From positions 62,001 through 126,000 of the forward strand of contig QJNS01000058.1 in NCBI GenBank assembly GCA_004154925.1: 64,000 bases of DNA. The letters run 5' to 3'. The position numbers and the translations under genes are program-made. Position 1 is the first letter of the stretch; each line of letters starts with the position of its first letter. This DNA comes from Monosporascus cannonballus (lineage: Eukaryota; Ascomycota; Sordariomycetes; Xylariales). Below the pieces are notes generated by a model. The model was not told where the DNA came from. It was given only the letters and a program-made list of their open reading frames with translations, and did not search any database. Positions 1 to 13,400 of this stretch are shown here, piece after piece.

Positions 1-2835
1 ATACTCGTACAAAATTAAATCAATATCATAATTAAAAAAGGTTAAAATTTTAATTTCAAAATATAAAAAGAATTGTTTTAGTTATAACAAATACGTAAAT
101 AAAACTGTTTAACCAAATCTGTAATTTTAAATATATTTATCGATGTAAAATTGCTAAAAACATTTTAAAAACTTTATTAATTGGAATTTAGATTAAAAGT
201 AAATATCTAGCTCACTTTTTACAGTTTTCTTTTAAAATAACTTCATAATAGAAATTATTAGAATCTATAAGTAACGAATTAATATAGAATGAGAAAATAG
301 CATGACGTATAAAATTAAAAAACCTTGTAATATAATAAAAGAAAATGAATTGATATTATATTGTATAAAGTAGCAAAACATCTAAACGCTAATAATAACT
401 AAATGCCTAGAAAATGTTTTATAAACAAATAATATTTACTTCAAAACTTTTATTAAAAACGACGGAATTAAAACTTATATTTAATTAATGTTTTATAAAA
501 GTAAGACTTTCGAGTTAACTAAGCTTTAATCGATAACATTTATATTTTCAAAAACTTAAAATTTTATTTTAGTTTCGATTTCATAACTATTTAAATTATT
601 GCATTTATTTAAGCACTAAAATATATAGTTAATAAAATCCATATTGTCCGTTTAATATTATTGCTATTTATAACCAATACGAAGTAACCAAGAAAAAGAT
701 TTAAACAACGTTTTTATAGTAATTAGTTTTTTAAAACTAGTAATTTAAATAATACAATCCTTAATTATACAATTACAAACATCTCCTTTATAATATAGTT
801 TATTACAACATATATATCTATATAACGAAAACTCTTCTTTTTATATAATAAATAAAACTTTTAAAATGGTTTAAAAAAAGTACGATATAAAGTTAAAATC
901 TTATATATTGATTGCATTACTTAAACTATAACGCTATTTACTTTTACTATAGTAGCGTCGTAAAACATAATTAAATATAATAAAAAAGAAATTTATTAGA
1001 AGAAATGCTTAAAGTGAAGGTTTTTGGAAAAAGAAAATAGCATTGCGATTTAATAAATTATAGCGCCAAGAAACGGTCGTAACAAAAATAGCCAAAAAAA
1101 CTAGACAAGTTAGATGACGTAATAGATTACAAATTCACTGATAATAAGTCGAGATAAAATATGTTCTCGTTATATTTATATTTTAAAAAATGTGAACTTA
1201 TAATGTAAATACGTTATTTAAAAAGGTTTTAATATTACAATATAGAATTCCTTTTTATTATTGAAGTTGCTACGACATTTCTCTTAATATAAATCTATAT
1301 ATCTAATAATTAATAACTAGTTAAACCCTTTAGCCGTTATATTTATAATATAAAACCAGAACTTATATGTATTTTTCAATATTATTTTAATATTTAAAAC
1401 GCGTTTTAATATATTTTATTGATACAATATTTAATTATAGTGTGAAACCTATAAGGACGCTTTGAATTCGTTAAGGTTTACTTGATATATAATTAGAATA
1501 TAAACATATTGATCTTCAAAAATAGATAGAACGATTTTACAAGTTTTAAATAAAATCTAAAATAGGATAATGTATTCGATAATTATATTATCGCAGCTAT
1601 AAAAACGTTTTTGATATTTTTAACAAGTTTTTATTTAATTGTAATACTTTTAGCTTGTCTTTTAAAAATTCCAAAAGATTTAAATCTATATTACTTTATA
1701 TTCTAAAAAGGTTTAAGTTAAATATGTTTAATTTATAAAAACTACTATATCGTTAATAAATAATTTCTGATTTATGTAGCGTTAAAGTTTGGTAACTAAA
1801 ATAATGTTAATATATATATATTATTTCGAAACGAGCTTTTTAAATATCCTTCGTAATAAGAAATTTTCTTTATTAATGCTTTTATTATAAAGGCTATAAA
1901 TATCATATCGTAAATATAAAAACGTTACGGTTATACATTTACTTTTTCAAATGTACTTGATTTATATTAATTTTAATTTCAACTTTAAAAGTTTTTGAAA
2001 ATTTTATATATATATTTAGTCTACTTTTGACATATTTATAATAAATAAATTTAACAGAATTGAACAATATTACAAAATTAGAGTAAATTAATCATTATAT
2101 TAATAAAGTATAAAACGGAACTGGTTTTACTTAATTACAACCTAAGGCTTGCCTTATCGCGATCAGAACTCCATTTTGGAGATTATAGCTGCGCTTATAG
2201 CCCAGCTGTTGCTAGAGTTTCCAAAAATTGTAACTTTAAATATATTACTAAGGCGGACCCATAAAGGTATCCACAAAAATAACAAACGTCCAAAACAAGT
2301 GTGTATAACAAATTATAAATTTTGAATTTTATTTAAAAAATACTTACAAATAAAATAATAATAATAATAATTAATAATAAAATTAGAAACAATGTTATTA
2401 TATATAATTTTAAAAACGTTTCTTAATTATATATTAAACGTATTAATCGAGGGTAATGTGCTAGAGATATTAAGAAAATACATTAAAATTCTTGTTTTAG
2501 GCAAATTTCTTATACGAGACATCTTTATAGTTATAACGTAATAACTACCTGTCGGAATATTTTTCTATGAGCCTTTTAATGGTAACTTAATATAGAAAAA
2601 ACCCGTCCAGCTATGTTTTTGGCTGTACGGATTATGGTTATTGTATCGTATCCGTGAGGGCCTTTCGAACTTAATTAACGCTAACTTTCTTATAATTGCG
2701 ATAGAATAACCATAACCTCTACGGCTTTAAAAATTAATATATAGGTTTTTCCTATATAAAATATACTAGAGAAGTCCGGTGTATAATAATGCAACCGGTA
2801 ATCATGCTGTTGCAACTATAAAAGAGTTACGATTA
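1..2835. other. AT-rich gene-free DNA, left flank of element F
   Basis: Very AT-rich sequence with stops in all frames and no recognisable gene. A small pocket at about 2125-2270 and another at about 2590-2720 are visibly less AT-rich, but I recognise nothing in them. The general look (many TpA, few CpA/TpG) fits old repeat DNA degraded by RIP; that is an inference. Confidence 0.6.
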
Positions 2836-3266
2836 TATTATAAAAACAGGGGTTTCTATTTTAAGAAGAATTACTTTTGAGATTTAGCGCGAACCTGTCA
2901 CGCCTAAACCCCGGATAAGAAAGTTTGGCTTTTATGGTAATCTAGTTAATTCAATTAACCTAGATAATTTAAGTAATTTAGAACTAGATTTTATAGATCA
3001 TATAGATTTACGATGTATTTATGTTAAACAATCGCAATTTAAAATAAATTGGTTTTTTGTATAAATATGACTTATTTAATTTCGCTTTTTAGTTATTAAT
3101 TTAAGTTCACAGTTAAACGTAGTGGTTTTTTTCTGTATAAAAAGTACATTAATTTTTTAACGAAGAAAATATTAAATCATTTTTCGTTTTATTATTACCT
3201 GCAAATTAAAACCTTATTTTAGATATTGCCTATATGTTTACGTAGATATATAACAGGTTCTTTATA
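2836..3266 (+). repeat. Element F 5' LTR (uninterrupted copy)
   Basis: About 430 bp, repeated at 9311-9591 plus 16292-16448. Its start (tattataaaaacaggg) matches tattacagcaataggg at 9311, and its end (ggttctttata) matches ggtccgttata at 16438-16448. The differences are mainly transitions. Position 3111-3115 (agtta) is the single, unduplicated copy of the site into which element A jumped in the other LTR. Confidence 0.65.
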
Positions 3267-6200
3267 TTTTAATAATCCCTTTATTAATAGCCGATAAATG
3301 AGCTTTTATCTAGCTAAAGCGTGAACTGTTTTAAATTTAATAGAAACGATAATATAGGACGATGTTTAAAAAAAATAATATATCTGATTTCCGTTACAGA
3401 ATAATAAAAATTTAATTACCGGATTAAATAATTTACGTTTGCAAAAAGGAAAATTATTAAAATTTAAGGATTTCAGGTTGAAAAGGAAGAAGGAAAGAAA
3501 AATTGTGAAGCTTAATAAAAAGAAAAAGAAGGAATTAACGTTTAACGAAAAGCTATATATTTTGATAACGAAAGTTGAAGCTTTAAAAAATACTAAGTAC
3601 GTTTAATCACGAAAAGGTTCGACCTTATTATTTTTAAGCGGACTAATTTTGCAAAAACATTATATTACCTATTAGTTATTATGAAATAGTATATGTTAAT
3701 GGTCATAAACTAATTTTTTAAGCCTTATAACCGATTTACCGATATTAAATGATTTTTAGTTTAGGCTCAGTTTGACTTTAAGTTTTATAAATCTTTATGA
3801 TAGAAAATTACTAAAAGATAATGGCCATTTTATAAATATTAATAAGTTAAGTTTTTTTCAAGGTTCGATCCCATTATAGGAGATTACTTGTAAATTATTC
3901 TAAAAGCTTTTCGGATATAATTAATTATATTTTAATAAGTATAAATATTTTAAAAAATAATAAGGATTTAATTTAAAATTTTAAGTAAGTAATAATATAT
4001 AATTAAGTAATTTTATATTTTTTCGTTAAACTAAGTTAACGTCCGAATATATAATTAAGTTTAATCGTTTAGTAATTATTTTTAATTTTTTAAATAGCGT
4101 TTTATTTTATCTTTAATATAACCGCTTAAAGTTTTAGATTAAAATCAATTATATATAGAATTTAAAATAATATCCTTTATAAAGTATACCGATCAGGTTA
4201 TAATGGCGGACTGATAAACCTATAATTAATACTTTAAAAAGTTAAGAAATAAAATAACAATAAGAATTTTAACAGCAAATTTAAGAAAAATAAAGATAAA
4301 CATTAAAAGAAAATAAATGCCGTTTTAAATAATCTGTAAAAAGAATAATATTAAAATAAACTATTTTAATTATGGCAAAAAAGAGTATTTAAAAACAAAT
4401 ATTGGTTTTTTCTAAAAGGGATTTTAAGAAAAATGAAATTCTTCAGTTCTAAAGAAATTAAAACAATTAAATGAAAAATCGATAGTAAAGTAAAAGATAA
4501 AAAGAAAAAACGTTAATTCGTTATTTTTCTTATTACACTTGATTACTATTATAACTATTTAAATTTCATGCGATATTTTAAAATATAAAAATATTTAATT
4601 ATTAGAATTTTAAAGTTAAAATGTGCAAATATAATTTAGCATGAAGGGCTTCTAGGATAATTGTTGATTTAAGTTATTCTTTTATTATCTTGATATTTAT
4701 GAATATAAGATACATAATAAAAACGGTTTATTTCTATTAAATACTAATAACTATAAATAATTATTTTACCAATCTTAAAGCTAGAGAAAATAATAACTAT
4801 TTGGCCGGAATAAAATAACGAAATATTTATTAAGTTAAACGATAAATGCCGATATATAAAAATTCCACGATAGTCAAAGTATTTAAAATTTTGTTATTTG
4901 TATGCTATGTTAAGGCAAAGTTAAAAACTTATATCGTAAAGATGATTATATTATTTTTCGATATTTCGCGTATAATACAGACATTTAAATATAGAAACGG
5001 CTCTTTTTCCGAATTATATCTTTAATTTTATAGCTTAACAACGATAAAACAAAAAGATAAGTTTAAAGATAATTATTTTTAAATATTACTACGGTCGAGA
5101 AAAGTAGGATAAATATATAAATAATTATTATACGAAGTATGCTGCCGGAAAACCTGGATAATAAAAACGTTTTTTTCGTAACCAAATTATACTAATTAAA
5201 AAACGTTAAAAGTTTTCGAAATTAAGATACCGAAGGTTTAAGCTTACAAAATTTTATATAAAATAACAAAGAGAGTACGGAACCAAATCGAAATCGATTT
5301 CTAGTATAAAAATAAAACGTTTAAATTTATAATTAATTCGAAACTAAAAGAGAGTTTTATATTTTTATAGTAAGAAAAAATATACAAGATTTGTTAGAAA
5401 TATAAATTAAAAGTTTATAAGTTACGTACGATAAAGAACAGTTTTCTTAAATACGAAAACGGACAAATTCTTAAAAAAATGATAAATATTTATTATGAAT
5501 TTAAAATATTACAAATAATTTTCGTTAAATATCGTGGATATTTCAGAATATAATATTATTGAAAAAGTAGTATAGTTCAGATGTAGTAAATTACGTGTTA
5601 ATTAAAAGAATTAAAGTGTTTGATAAAACAATAAAATAACGAAATTAAACGCAAATTACTATAAAATATATTGTGTAATTCAAAAACTCCAAATTTCGGG
5701 GCCAACTTTTATTATGCCCCCTAAATATCCGATGTGTTTTAAAATATTCAAATATTCAAAAATTATAAATTATTACAGTATAATTAATAGCATTATCGAA
5801 TATTAATTAAAAAAGATATTACTTTAAGTTTTATAAAACTTATTACATAAATGTAGAAAACTTACAATATTTTTTAAAAGAGTATATAATTAAATTCGAA
5901 AAAAAGATATGTTTAATTTCCTGATTTTCTTATTAAATACCTCCTCTTTATAGTATTAAACTTCAGAGAGAGCAAATAGAAAATTAAGAAAAACGCAAAT
6001 TTTATTTATCGCCGAATAATTAATTATATATAATTAAATAATATTACTATTAAAATTAGATATCTTTTATTTTGATAAATATATTAAAAAACGTTAGTAA
6101 AGTAAAGTGGTTTAATTTTTTTGTTTACCGAAATTATTATTATTAAACTAATATACTTAAAGGAAGTTTTTTTAAAATCACATTGAAAATAATATATAGA

Positions 6201-9200
6201 TTTAATAAATACCGAATAATATATATAGAATTTATTAATGCTTTCATAGGTTTTTAACGTTTAATTATAATTGTGCTTAAAGAATGCTTAAATAAATTCG
6301 TGTTAATTTTGAAGTTTTAGAAATATATAAAAATATATAATTTAAATACTTAGATTTTTCCATAAAACCCATATTCGACTTAATTTTATAATGACAGTAC
6401 AATATTTATAGAAATTAATTTTTCTGAAATGTACCTTTTTTTCTATCTAAATTTAAATTTAAAACTCTTAATTAGAAATAGTTAAAAATTAACTTATTTT
6501 AAATGAATCGCACGTTAAAAACTTCTAATGAATTTTAAATTTTACGGATTATATACGTAACTTAATAAAGAAATACGGAAATATTATTAAATTATTAATA
6601 ATATTTATAATTGAATTTAGGTTAAAAATTCGAGTTTTCGAAAAGAATTAACAAAGTCTTTTAAATATTCAAAAACGAAATTACTAAACGACCTATAATA
6701 TGATTGGTAACTATTAATAAAAGAATAACTAAAAATAAATATTTAAAAATAATAAAATATTAATGGAAATTGAGATTAAATAGCAAATTCTTTAAAGGTA
6801 TTCCGTAATATAAAACTTAAATATCGGATTTACGATAAGACATTATCAGGAATTATTAATATTTTTAAAATATAAGAAATTCTTAACAGAATTAAGAAGT
6901 TTTTCGGCATTTATTCCGATTGCAAAAATTTTCTTCAATTTATAAAAATATAAAATTTAGATATTTTGTTACTAAGATTTAATTTTAAGATATATTATAT
7001 TAAAGAAAAGAACTATCTAAGCGGATAGTTTTAGCTATAAAAGATTACGATTGTAAAATTCTTAAAAACCATATATAAATATTATATTATAATAAAAACA
7101 GTATTATTAAATTATGCAAAAGTTACAAATATTAATATCCGAATTATCAATGTAATTTCGAAATTTGTGTAATGAAAAAAAAATATAAAAAGGCTTAATA
7201 TTTTAACTCATAGTATAAAAATTAGATATAATATTACAACAAAATCTATATCCTTAAAGCTTAATAAAAATAGTTCGTAAAGAGATTTTACGAAAATCCG
7301 TTATAGGGATATTAAAGCATATTTGAAATTATTAACAAATTGCAAAAAATACACCTTTTGGATTACGGCGAATAATTGAAAAAAATGAAAAACTATAATA
7401 TTAGTAATAAGGTTAAAATAATATATTAAACGGTTTATAAGTTATTATAACTTATTGATATATTTATCAAGTTATTCTAATATTGTAATTTAAAATTTTC
7501 TTATTACTTTATCTTTATTTACAAATTTCTTAACCAGAATCAACTGCGATAAAATATATGTAATTATTAATAAACTTATTAAATATGGGTATTTTTTACG
7601 TTTTAAAAAGTATAACGGCAAAATAGTTATTTTACATTTTTATTCGATAGTATTTAAATAAGCATAAAATATTAAAAACGATTTTTTTAGTTAAAATAAA
7701 TCTTTTATCTTTAAATTGAATATTGTTTTCTTTAAACGAATTAATATTAAATTTATATTTTTAATACCTTATTACCTTTAAATAGACGGGTAAACTGAAA
7801 AATTAAACGCAATTCTTTTTTAAAAAAATTTCTAAATTACGTTAATTATCAATAAAATAATTCGATAAACATTTTATTGTTAATGTAAATTATTTATAAT
7901 TTATTTATTAATCAAAATATAAGGTTATTCTCTTATATAGCTATATATGGATATAAAACAAATATACAACGACTCGAATAATTATCTAACAAAACTCTAA
8001 GAATCGTTACGATAATTTTATAAATGAAAATCAAAACAATAAAAATTAAAATAATATAAACTAAATTAGAGATCGAACTGTAATTCCTTTAATAAACAAT
8101 AGCTTGGTATTGTAATAAGAAGGAATTACAGAATTAAATTTATTAAAAGGTAATAAAATGTATTTATTATACCAAAAATACAACGATATTTTAAATATTT
8201 TATTAACTAAATTATAAAACTTAACGATAAACTTGATTTAAAAAATTTTAGCTCGTTTAAAATCAATAAACTTATTTTTTAAATCAATTACCGATCCTCG
8301 TTACATAAAAACATACGAATCTACTGTATTTTTCGTATTTCTTTATTTAAACCAGTATTAAAAAACGTGTTTTTAGAAACAACTCTTGAAATTGAAAAAC
8401 ACGATAGCGACAAATACAAAGTTAAGAAAATACTAGATTTTAAAATAGTTAAAAATAAATTCTAAAGTTTAATTAAATAAAAAAATATTTATACAAAAAG
8501 AATATTTGAAAACTATTTAATTATTTAACGAACGTAATGGATTTAGTTAATATGTTTTATTGCCAAAATTTTAACCGATTATTTCCAGTACTGTTAAGGT
8601 TGCAGATAATAATGGTCCTTTATCTAGGTTCAACCTTACGTCGCTTTAATCAAAGAAAATAAAAGCTTTCATTATAACGTTTATTTTAAATGCAAGTTAA
8701 GTTTATTTTGTATTTATACGATATTGTTTTTTTTTTCAGTTTTTCTTATTTTTAATTAATTTAATTTGTATCCTTTTTTTAAACGGCTATAACTTTGTTT
8801 TTAAAAATATTCTATTAAAAACGTAAACGGTTTAAGTGACTAAAACTTTTTAAGCATTTTCTTTCGACGATGAAGTATTTTTTTTCTTAACATTAACGTA
8901 AGTTATCTAATTTTTTAATAAGTTTTTAATACGTTATAAACCCGTTTTAAATTTTACGTTATCTTTTTAAAATGTTACGTTTTTATCTAATTTTGTTAAA
9001 AAATTTATAAAACATTATAAGCGGATAATTAATAACGAGTGCAATAATTATAATTCGGAATATTAAAATCATAAAAATATTTAAAATCGCTTAAATAAAT
9101 ATAATTTAAACCAAAGAAATTAAAACCGATTTTTTTATTTAAATCGGTTCGAATTTTAAAACTTTGCATTAATTTAAACGAGATTTTTATGTTCGAATAC

Positions 9201-9310
9201 GGCTTATTATAATAAAATTAGCTGAAAACTTTTCGAAATTTTTTTAATAAGCAAAGTAATTACTTACAGTTTTTATTTTTAAAATAAAAGTTTTTAGAAA
9301 AAGGAAATAA
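3267..9310 (+). pseudogene. Degraded gag-pol interior of element F
   Basis: No open frame survives. At 4362-4403 a frame reads Y-F-N-Y-G-K-K-E-Y-L-K-T-N-I. This keeps the CX2CX4HX4C zinc-knuckle layout of Gag, with three zinc ligands changed to Tyr and the last to Ile. A lysine- and glutamate-rich stretch at about 3475-3605 fits the nucleic-acid-binding part of Gag. At 6237-6308 a frame reads N-A-F-I-G-F-stop-R-L, then V-L-K-E-C-L-N-K-F-V-L. This lines up with the block before the YxDD motif of Ty3/Gypsy reverse transcriptases. The catalytic YxDD is not recognisable. The rest holds nothing I can assign. Confidence 0.5.
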
Positions 9311-9591
9311 TATTACAGCAATAGGGAGGAGTTTCTATTTTAAAAAGAATTACCTTTAAGGCCTAACGCGGATTTGTTACGGTTAAACTCCGGATAAAAC
9401 AATTTGGTTTTTGTAATAATTTAATTAATTTAACTAATTTAAACAACTTACGTAATTTAAGATTATATTATATAATTTACATAGATTTACGATATATTAT
9501 TTTAATTAATTAAGATATAATAAAACGGTTTTTTATATAAAAACTATTTATTTAGTTTCGTTTTTTAATTATTAATTTATGTTTATAGTTA
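9311..9591 (+). repeat. Element F 3' LTR, left part
   Basis: It matches the first two thirds of the LTR at 2836-3115. It stops at agtta (9587-9591), the left copy of the target duplication of element A; the remaining LTR resumes at 16292. Confidence 0.65.
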
Positions 9592-9990
9592 TATGACGGC
9601 TAAGCGGTTTACGCAATTATTAAACCTTAAGTTAATAAGTTTATGTTAACAGAAATATTATAGGAATCTAAATAATAAATATAATAATATTATTACATCT
9701 TTTAATACGGGAAATATTTTATTACAAATAATTAATATTGATAAATATTGCAAATTAAAATTTATTTAAATTATAGAATTAATAAACGTATATATATTTT
9801 TCCTTTAACTGGATTATTACCAATAAGTTAATAATTCGGTTTACTGGCTTACCACCAGTAAGTTGGTAATCCGGCTTACTGGCTTATTACTAGTAAGTTA
9901 GTAATCCATTACGTAACCTAATCCACATAATATTTTTGGCCTTTTCCGTTACGACCGTTCCTAGAGGCCGTAGCTTATTAGGTCGTAATA
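9592..9990 (-). repeat. Element A 3' LTR (sense is minus)
   Basis: It starts tatgacggc (TGTGACGGC before decay) and ends gtcgtaata. It contains three head-to-tail 35-bp units at 9808-9912, each with a small inverted repeat (actgg..ccagt). The same unit type is found in the LTRs of B, C and E in different numbers. Inside the element, next to the LTR, lies the purine-rich tract gggaaaagggaaatcg (on the - strand). Confidence 0.85.
9808..9912. repeat. Three tandem 35-bp hairpin units inside the LTR
   Basis: Units start at 9808, 9843 and 9878 with actgg and keep a 35-bp period. Each can fold through actgg/ccagt. Copy number differs among the LTRs in this window (one to three). Confidence 0.8.
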
Positions 9991-10064
9991 CGATTTCCCT
10001 TTTCCCAAAATCTTATTTTTAAGATTTCTTTTCTCCTGGTAAGTTTTTTCCATATACCTTTAAT

Positions 10065-10379
10065 ATATTTTCCGGTATATCCTAACGTCGTTTTCGCAAA
10101 TCCGAACAACGATTTGCGTTGGCTAATTTAATTGAATTCGAAAGTTTTAACGTAATACCTTATTTTTTCTGTTTTATTCGGCAATTTAATTACCAAATGA
10201 TAAATGGGGTTTTTTGTTATAAGGAATATGTCCGTCGAGATCGTTCGTATAACGGGATAAAAATCCTTATTTCCATAATTAATCGCCATATCGCAAAATC
10301 AAAAAAATTAAAAAAAAAATTAACGGCCGAAAAATCTTTGTCCAAAACTTTTATACGTTTTGTTTATATACGTCGTTAA
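10065..10379 (+). pseudogene. Antisense ORF of element A: Zn2Cys6-spaced protein, RIP-degraded
   Basis: The frame lies opposite to gag-pol, between the chromodomain end and the 3' LTR. Aligned with the copy in E, its start codon is ATA at 10065 and one TAA follows at codon 7; it is then open from 10119 to the stop at 10379. Counting from 10119, positions 15, 18, 25, 34, 37 and 44 keep the exact spacing CX2CX6CX8CX2CX6C of fungal Zn(II)2Cys6 clusters. Only position 18 is still Cys; the other five are Tyr (TGT/TGC to TAT/TAC). A lysine-rich, likely coiled-coil stretch follows. Similar frames lie at the same place in B, C, D and E. A role as a DNA-binding regulator is an inference from the spacing. 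Confidence 0.6.
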
Positions 10380-10499
10380 CATTAATACTATTAATTTTAA
10401 GGTATAAAATTTATTAATTGCGCCCTTTAATTTTTAAATAATTTTAACGATTTTACGTAATTGAAATCGGAATCCGTAATCGAAGTTTAGGCCTTAAAA

Positions 10500-13400
10500 G
10501 GTATGGACGTTATTAATTAGAATGCGGTAAACCAAAGGTTTTTTTCCGTAAATTTCGTAAATTAAGATGTTATTATTTCGGGTAATTCCGCCGTTATTGA
10601 TAAAGGTTTTTTAATAAACGTTAGGCGTTAATAAGATTTTAACAGGTTTTTAAGTATTTTCGGAATTTGGGTTTTTTTCCATTTAATTAAGTATTAAGTA
10701 AATTCGTTTTATTTTTATATATTAAATGCTTTTTCCATTTCGTACATTTATTCGTTTTTTACCTTTATATTATTTTATGCCGTATATATTTTAATTATAT
10801 TTATTATTAATTCGAATAAAAAAATATAAAAAATTAAATAACATTTAACTTTTAATAAAAACTTTAATTAATAATTATTTTCTAAGATTTTTTGGCAATT
10901 GTATATAGACCGATATATTTAAAATCGAGTTTTTTGCTAAATCGCTTTATATAAATAATTTTGGTAATTAGGAAAACCATTTTTCCCTTTTCGAAAGTTA
11001 ATTTTTTAACCTTTTTTGATTATATTACTAATTTATTTAATTCCGTATAAATTTTAATTTTGTTTTTATTTTTTAATATAATTATCGTAATTATTTTAAC
11101 ATAAGGATTATTTTGATATTAATTAAACCGTTATCGCGTATTTTTTTATAAATTTCTGAAATAAAACCAAAGTTTACGTTCGTAAATATTATTTTTATGC
11201 TTTTGTAATAATTAATATTATAGGTTAATTATGTAATTAGCAATTTTTTAACCTAATTATTTTGTTTATAATTAATGTAATATTGAAAGTAAGTTTTTAA
11301 ATTTTAATTTGTTCGTTCCGTTTATTTATCCGTATAAAATTTGGACGCGTTGAATAATTTGTAATTTAGGCCAATTTATGTTATAAGGTTTTATTAAAAT
11401 TTAAATACAAATATTAATCCTTTATTTAATATAATTTTTATTGGTAATCCGTATATGTTGAAAATATATTTAAAGAAAATATATGCTAGTTGCTCGGCGT
11501 TTGTGTTCTTATAATATGGTAAAAAATAAGAAAGTTTCGTAAATCGGTCGACGTTTACGAAAATATTATCATAATATATTTTTGTAATTAAATCCTTTAA
11601 TATAAAAAGTTCAATAATAAAATCGAATGTAATTAAATATTATGGTCGCTTTGCGATTAATAATAGTTGTAATTTTCCGTATAGCTTATGTCGTCGAACC
11701 TTCGTTTTGGCGTAAATATTATATTGCCGTATAATATTTTATATTATTAATTTCATTTTAAAAAAGAAATATATATATTAAAGTCACTTTAAGGTTTTGT
11801 AAAGCCCTAAATATTTATATAATTAATATTCGTATATTTTTCGTACTAAACTTTTTTAATATTTTTCTGGAACTTATATTTTATTCGTTTTTTAATTTTC
11901 TGAAAGATTATTATTATATTATTAGATTTTTTGATATATATCGGAAAATACTACCCGAATTATTGCAATTTGTTATAAGCGTAAATATCTTTTTATGGTA
12001 ATATCAAAAATTATATGGTTAATCTTAATTAATTTCTTTTTAAGGTCTGGTTATTTGCTTAAAGTATTTATTTTGCCGTTTTTTGATCTTTTTTGTAGAT
12101 AATAATAAAGTCGAAATTCGTCAATTTTTTTACGTATTTTAATTATTATCCTATAAACTTTCTAATCGTAATAAATCTGGTAAAATTTTAATAATTTATA
12201 TAAATTTTAACCTGGTGTAAACTTCCTTTTAGGAAATACTTAAATTTTCGAAATACCATGATAATAACTATAAATTCCTTATTTGGAATACCGTCATTAA
12301 GTTCGGCTCTTTTTAATTTATACGAAAAAAATATAATAAGGTATAATTTGCCTTAATTATTTCGTTATCCGATTATTACGTTTAACGCGTAATTCGAAAT
12401 ATTTGTTTTTAGCTTAACGGGGCGGTTTGGATCGTATATAATTAATACTGGTTCGTTAATAATTATATCCTTAATAACCTAAAATGATTTTTTTATATTT
12501 GGTATTTATTTGAATTCTTTTTTTTCGTAAGATTTATTAGGGGTATAATTATTCTGCTAAAGTTTCGAATAAATTTTCTGTAATAGTTGGCGAATCCAAG
12601 GAATGCCTATACCTTCCTAACTGTCGTTAGCGTTTATTCTGTGATTATAGCGATTTTTTGGGGTCCATCTTAATATGTCCTGGGGTAATAATATATTCCA
12701 GATATTTTATTTTTTATATATAGAACTAACTTTTTTTTGCGTTAACAAATAACTTTATAAACGTATTTTGCGTATACTTTTTTTGTTTCCGAAAAAATAA
12801 AAATGTCGTTAAGATAACAAACGACAAAAATATTAAGGTATTTTTATAATACATAATTTATTATCCGTTAAAAGGTTATTAACACGTTCTTAAATGTTGT
12901 TAATATAATCAAATATTTAAATAATCCGTATTTCGTTTTAAAGGTTATTTTTTATTCGTATCCTTTTTTGATTTCAATAAGGTTATATCTATTTTTAAAA
13001 TCGAATATTATAAATTATCTAGCTTTATAAAGTTAGTTTTTTATTTTCGTAATTAGGGGTAATAATATTCAATCCTTAATAATGATATCGTTTAATTATT
13101 AATAGTTAATTACAAGTTGTAATTTTCCATTTTTCTTAGGTACGAAATATATTGGATATTCTGTTGGTAATTTCGAAAGTCGAATTTATTTTTTCTGTAA
13201 CCGATTTTCCAGGTATTTTTTAAAAATGCGTGATTCGTTTCCGTTAAAGTTGTAAATAAGGTAAAATTTTATCGAAAATCTTTCCTTAAGGATTATTTCG
13301 TAATCCTATTCGTTATATTTTAATAATTTTGTATTAAATTCGTTCCTAAAAAGCTATTCGTATTTATGGTATTATAATAATATATTAATTAAATTTTCTA

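Noticed and set aside
9808..9912. Short regular repeats that might be a CRISPR array
   Set aside because: Units are directly adjacent without spacers and lie inside an LTR of a eukaryotic element.
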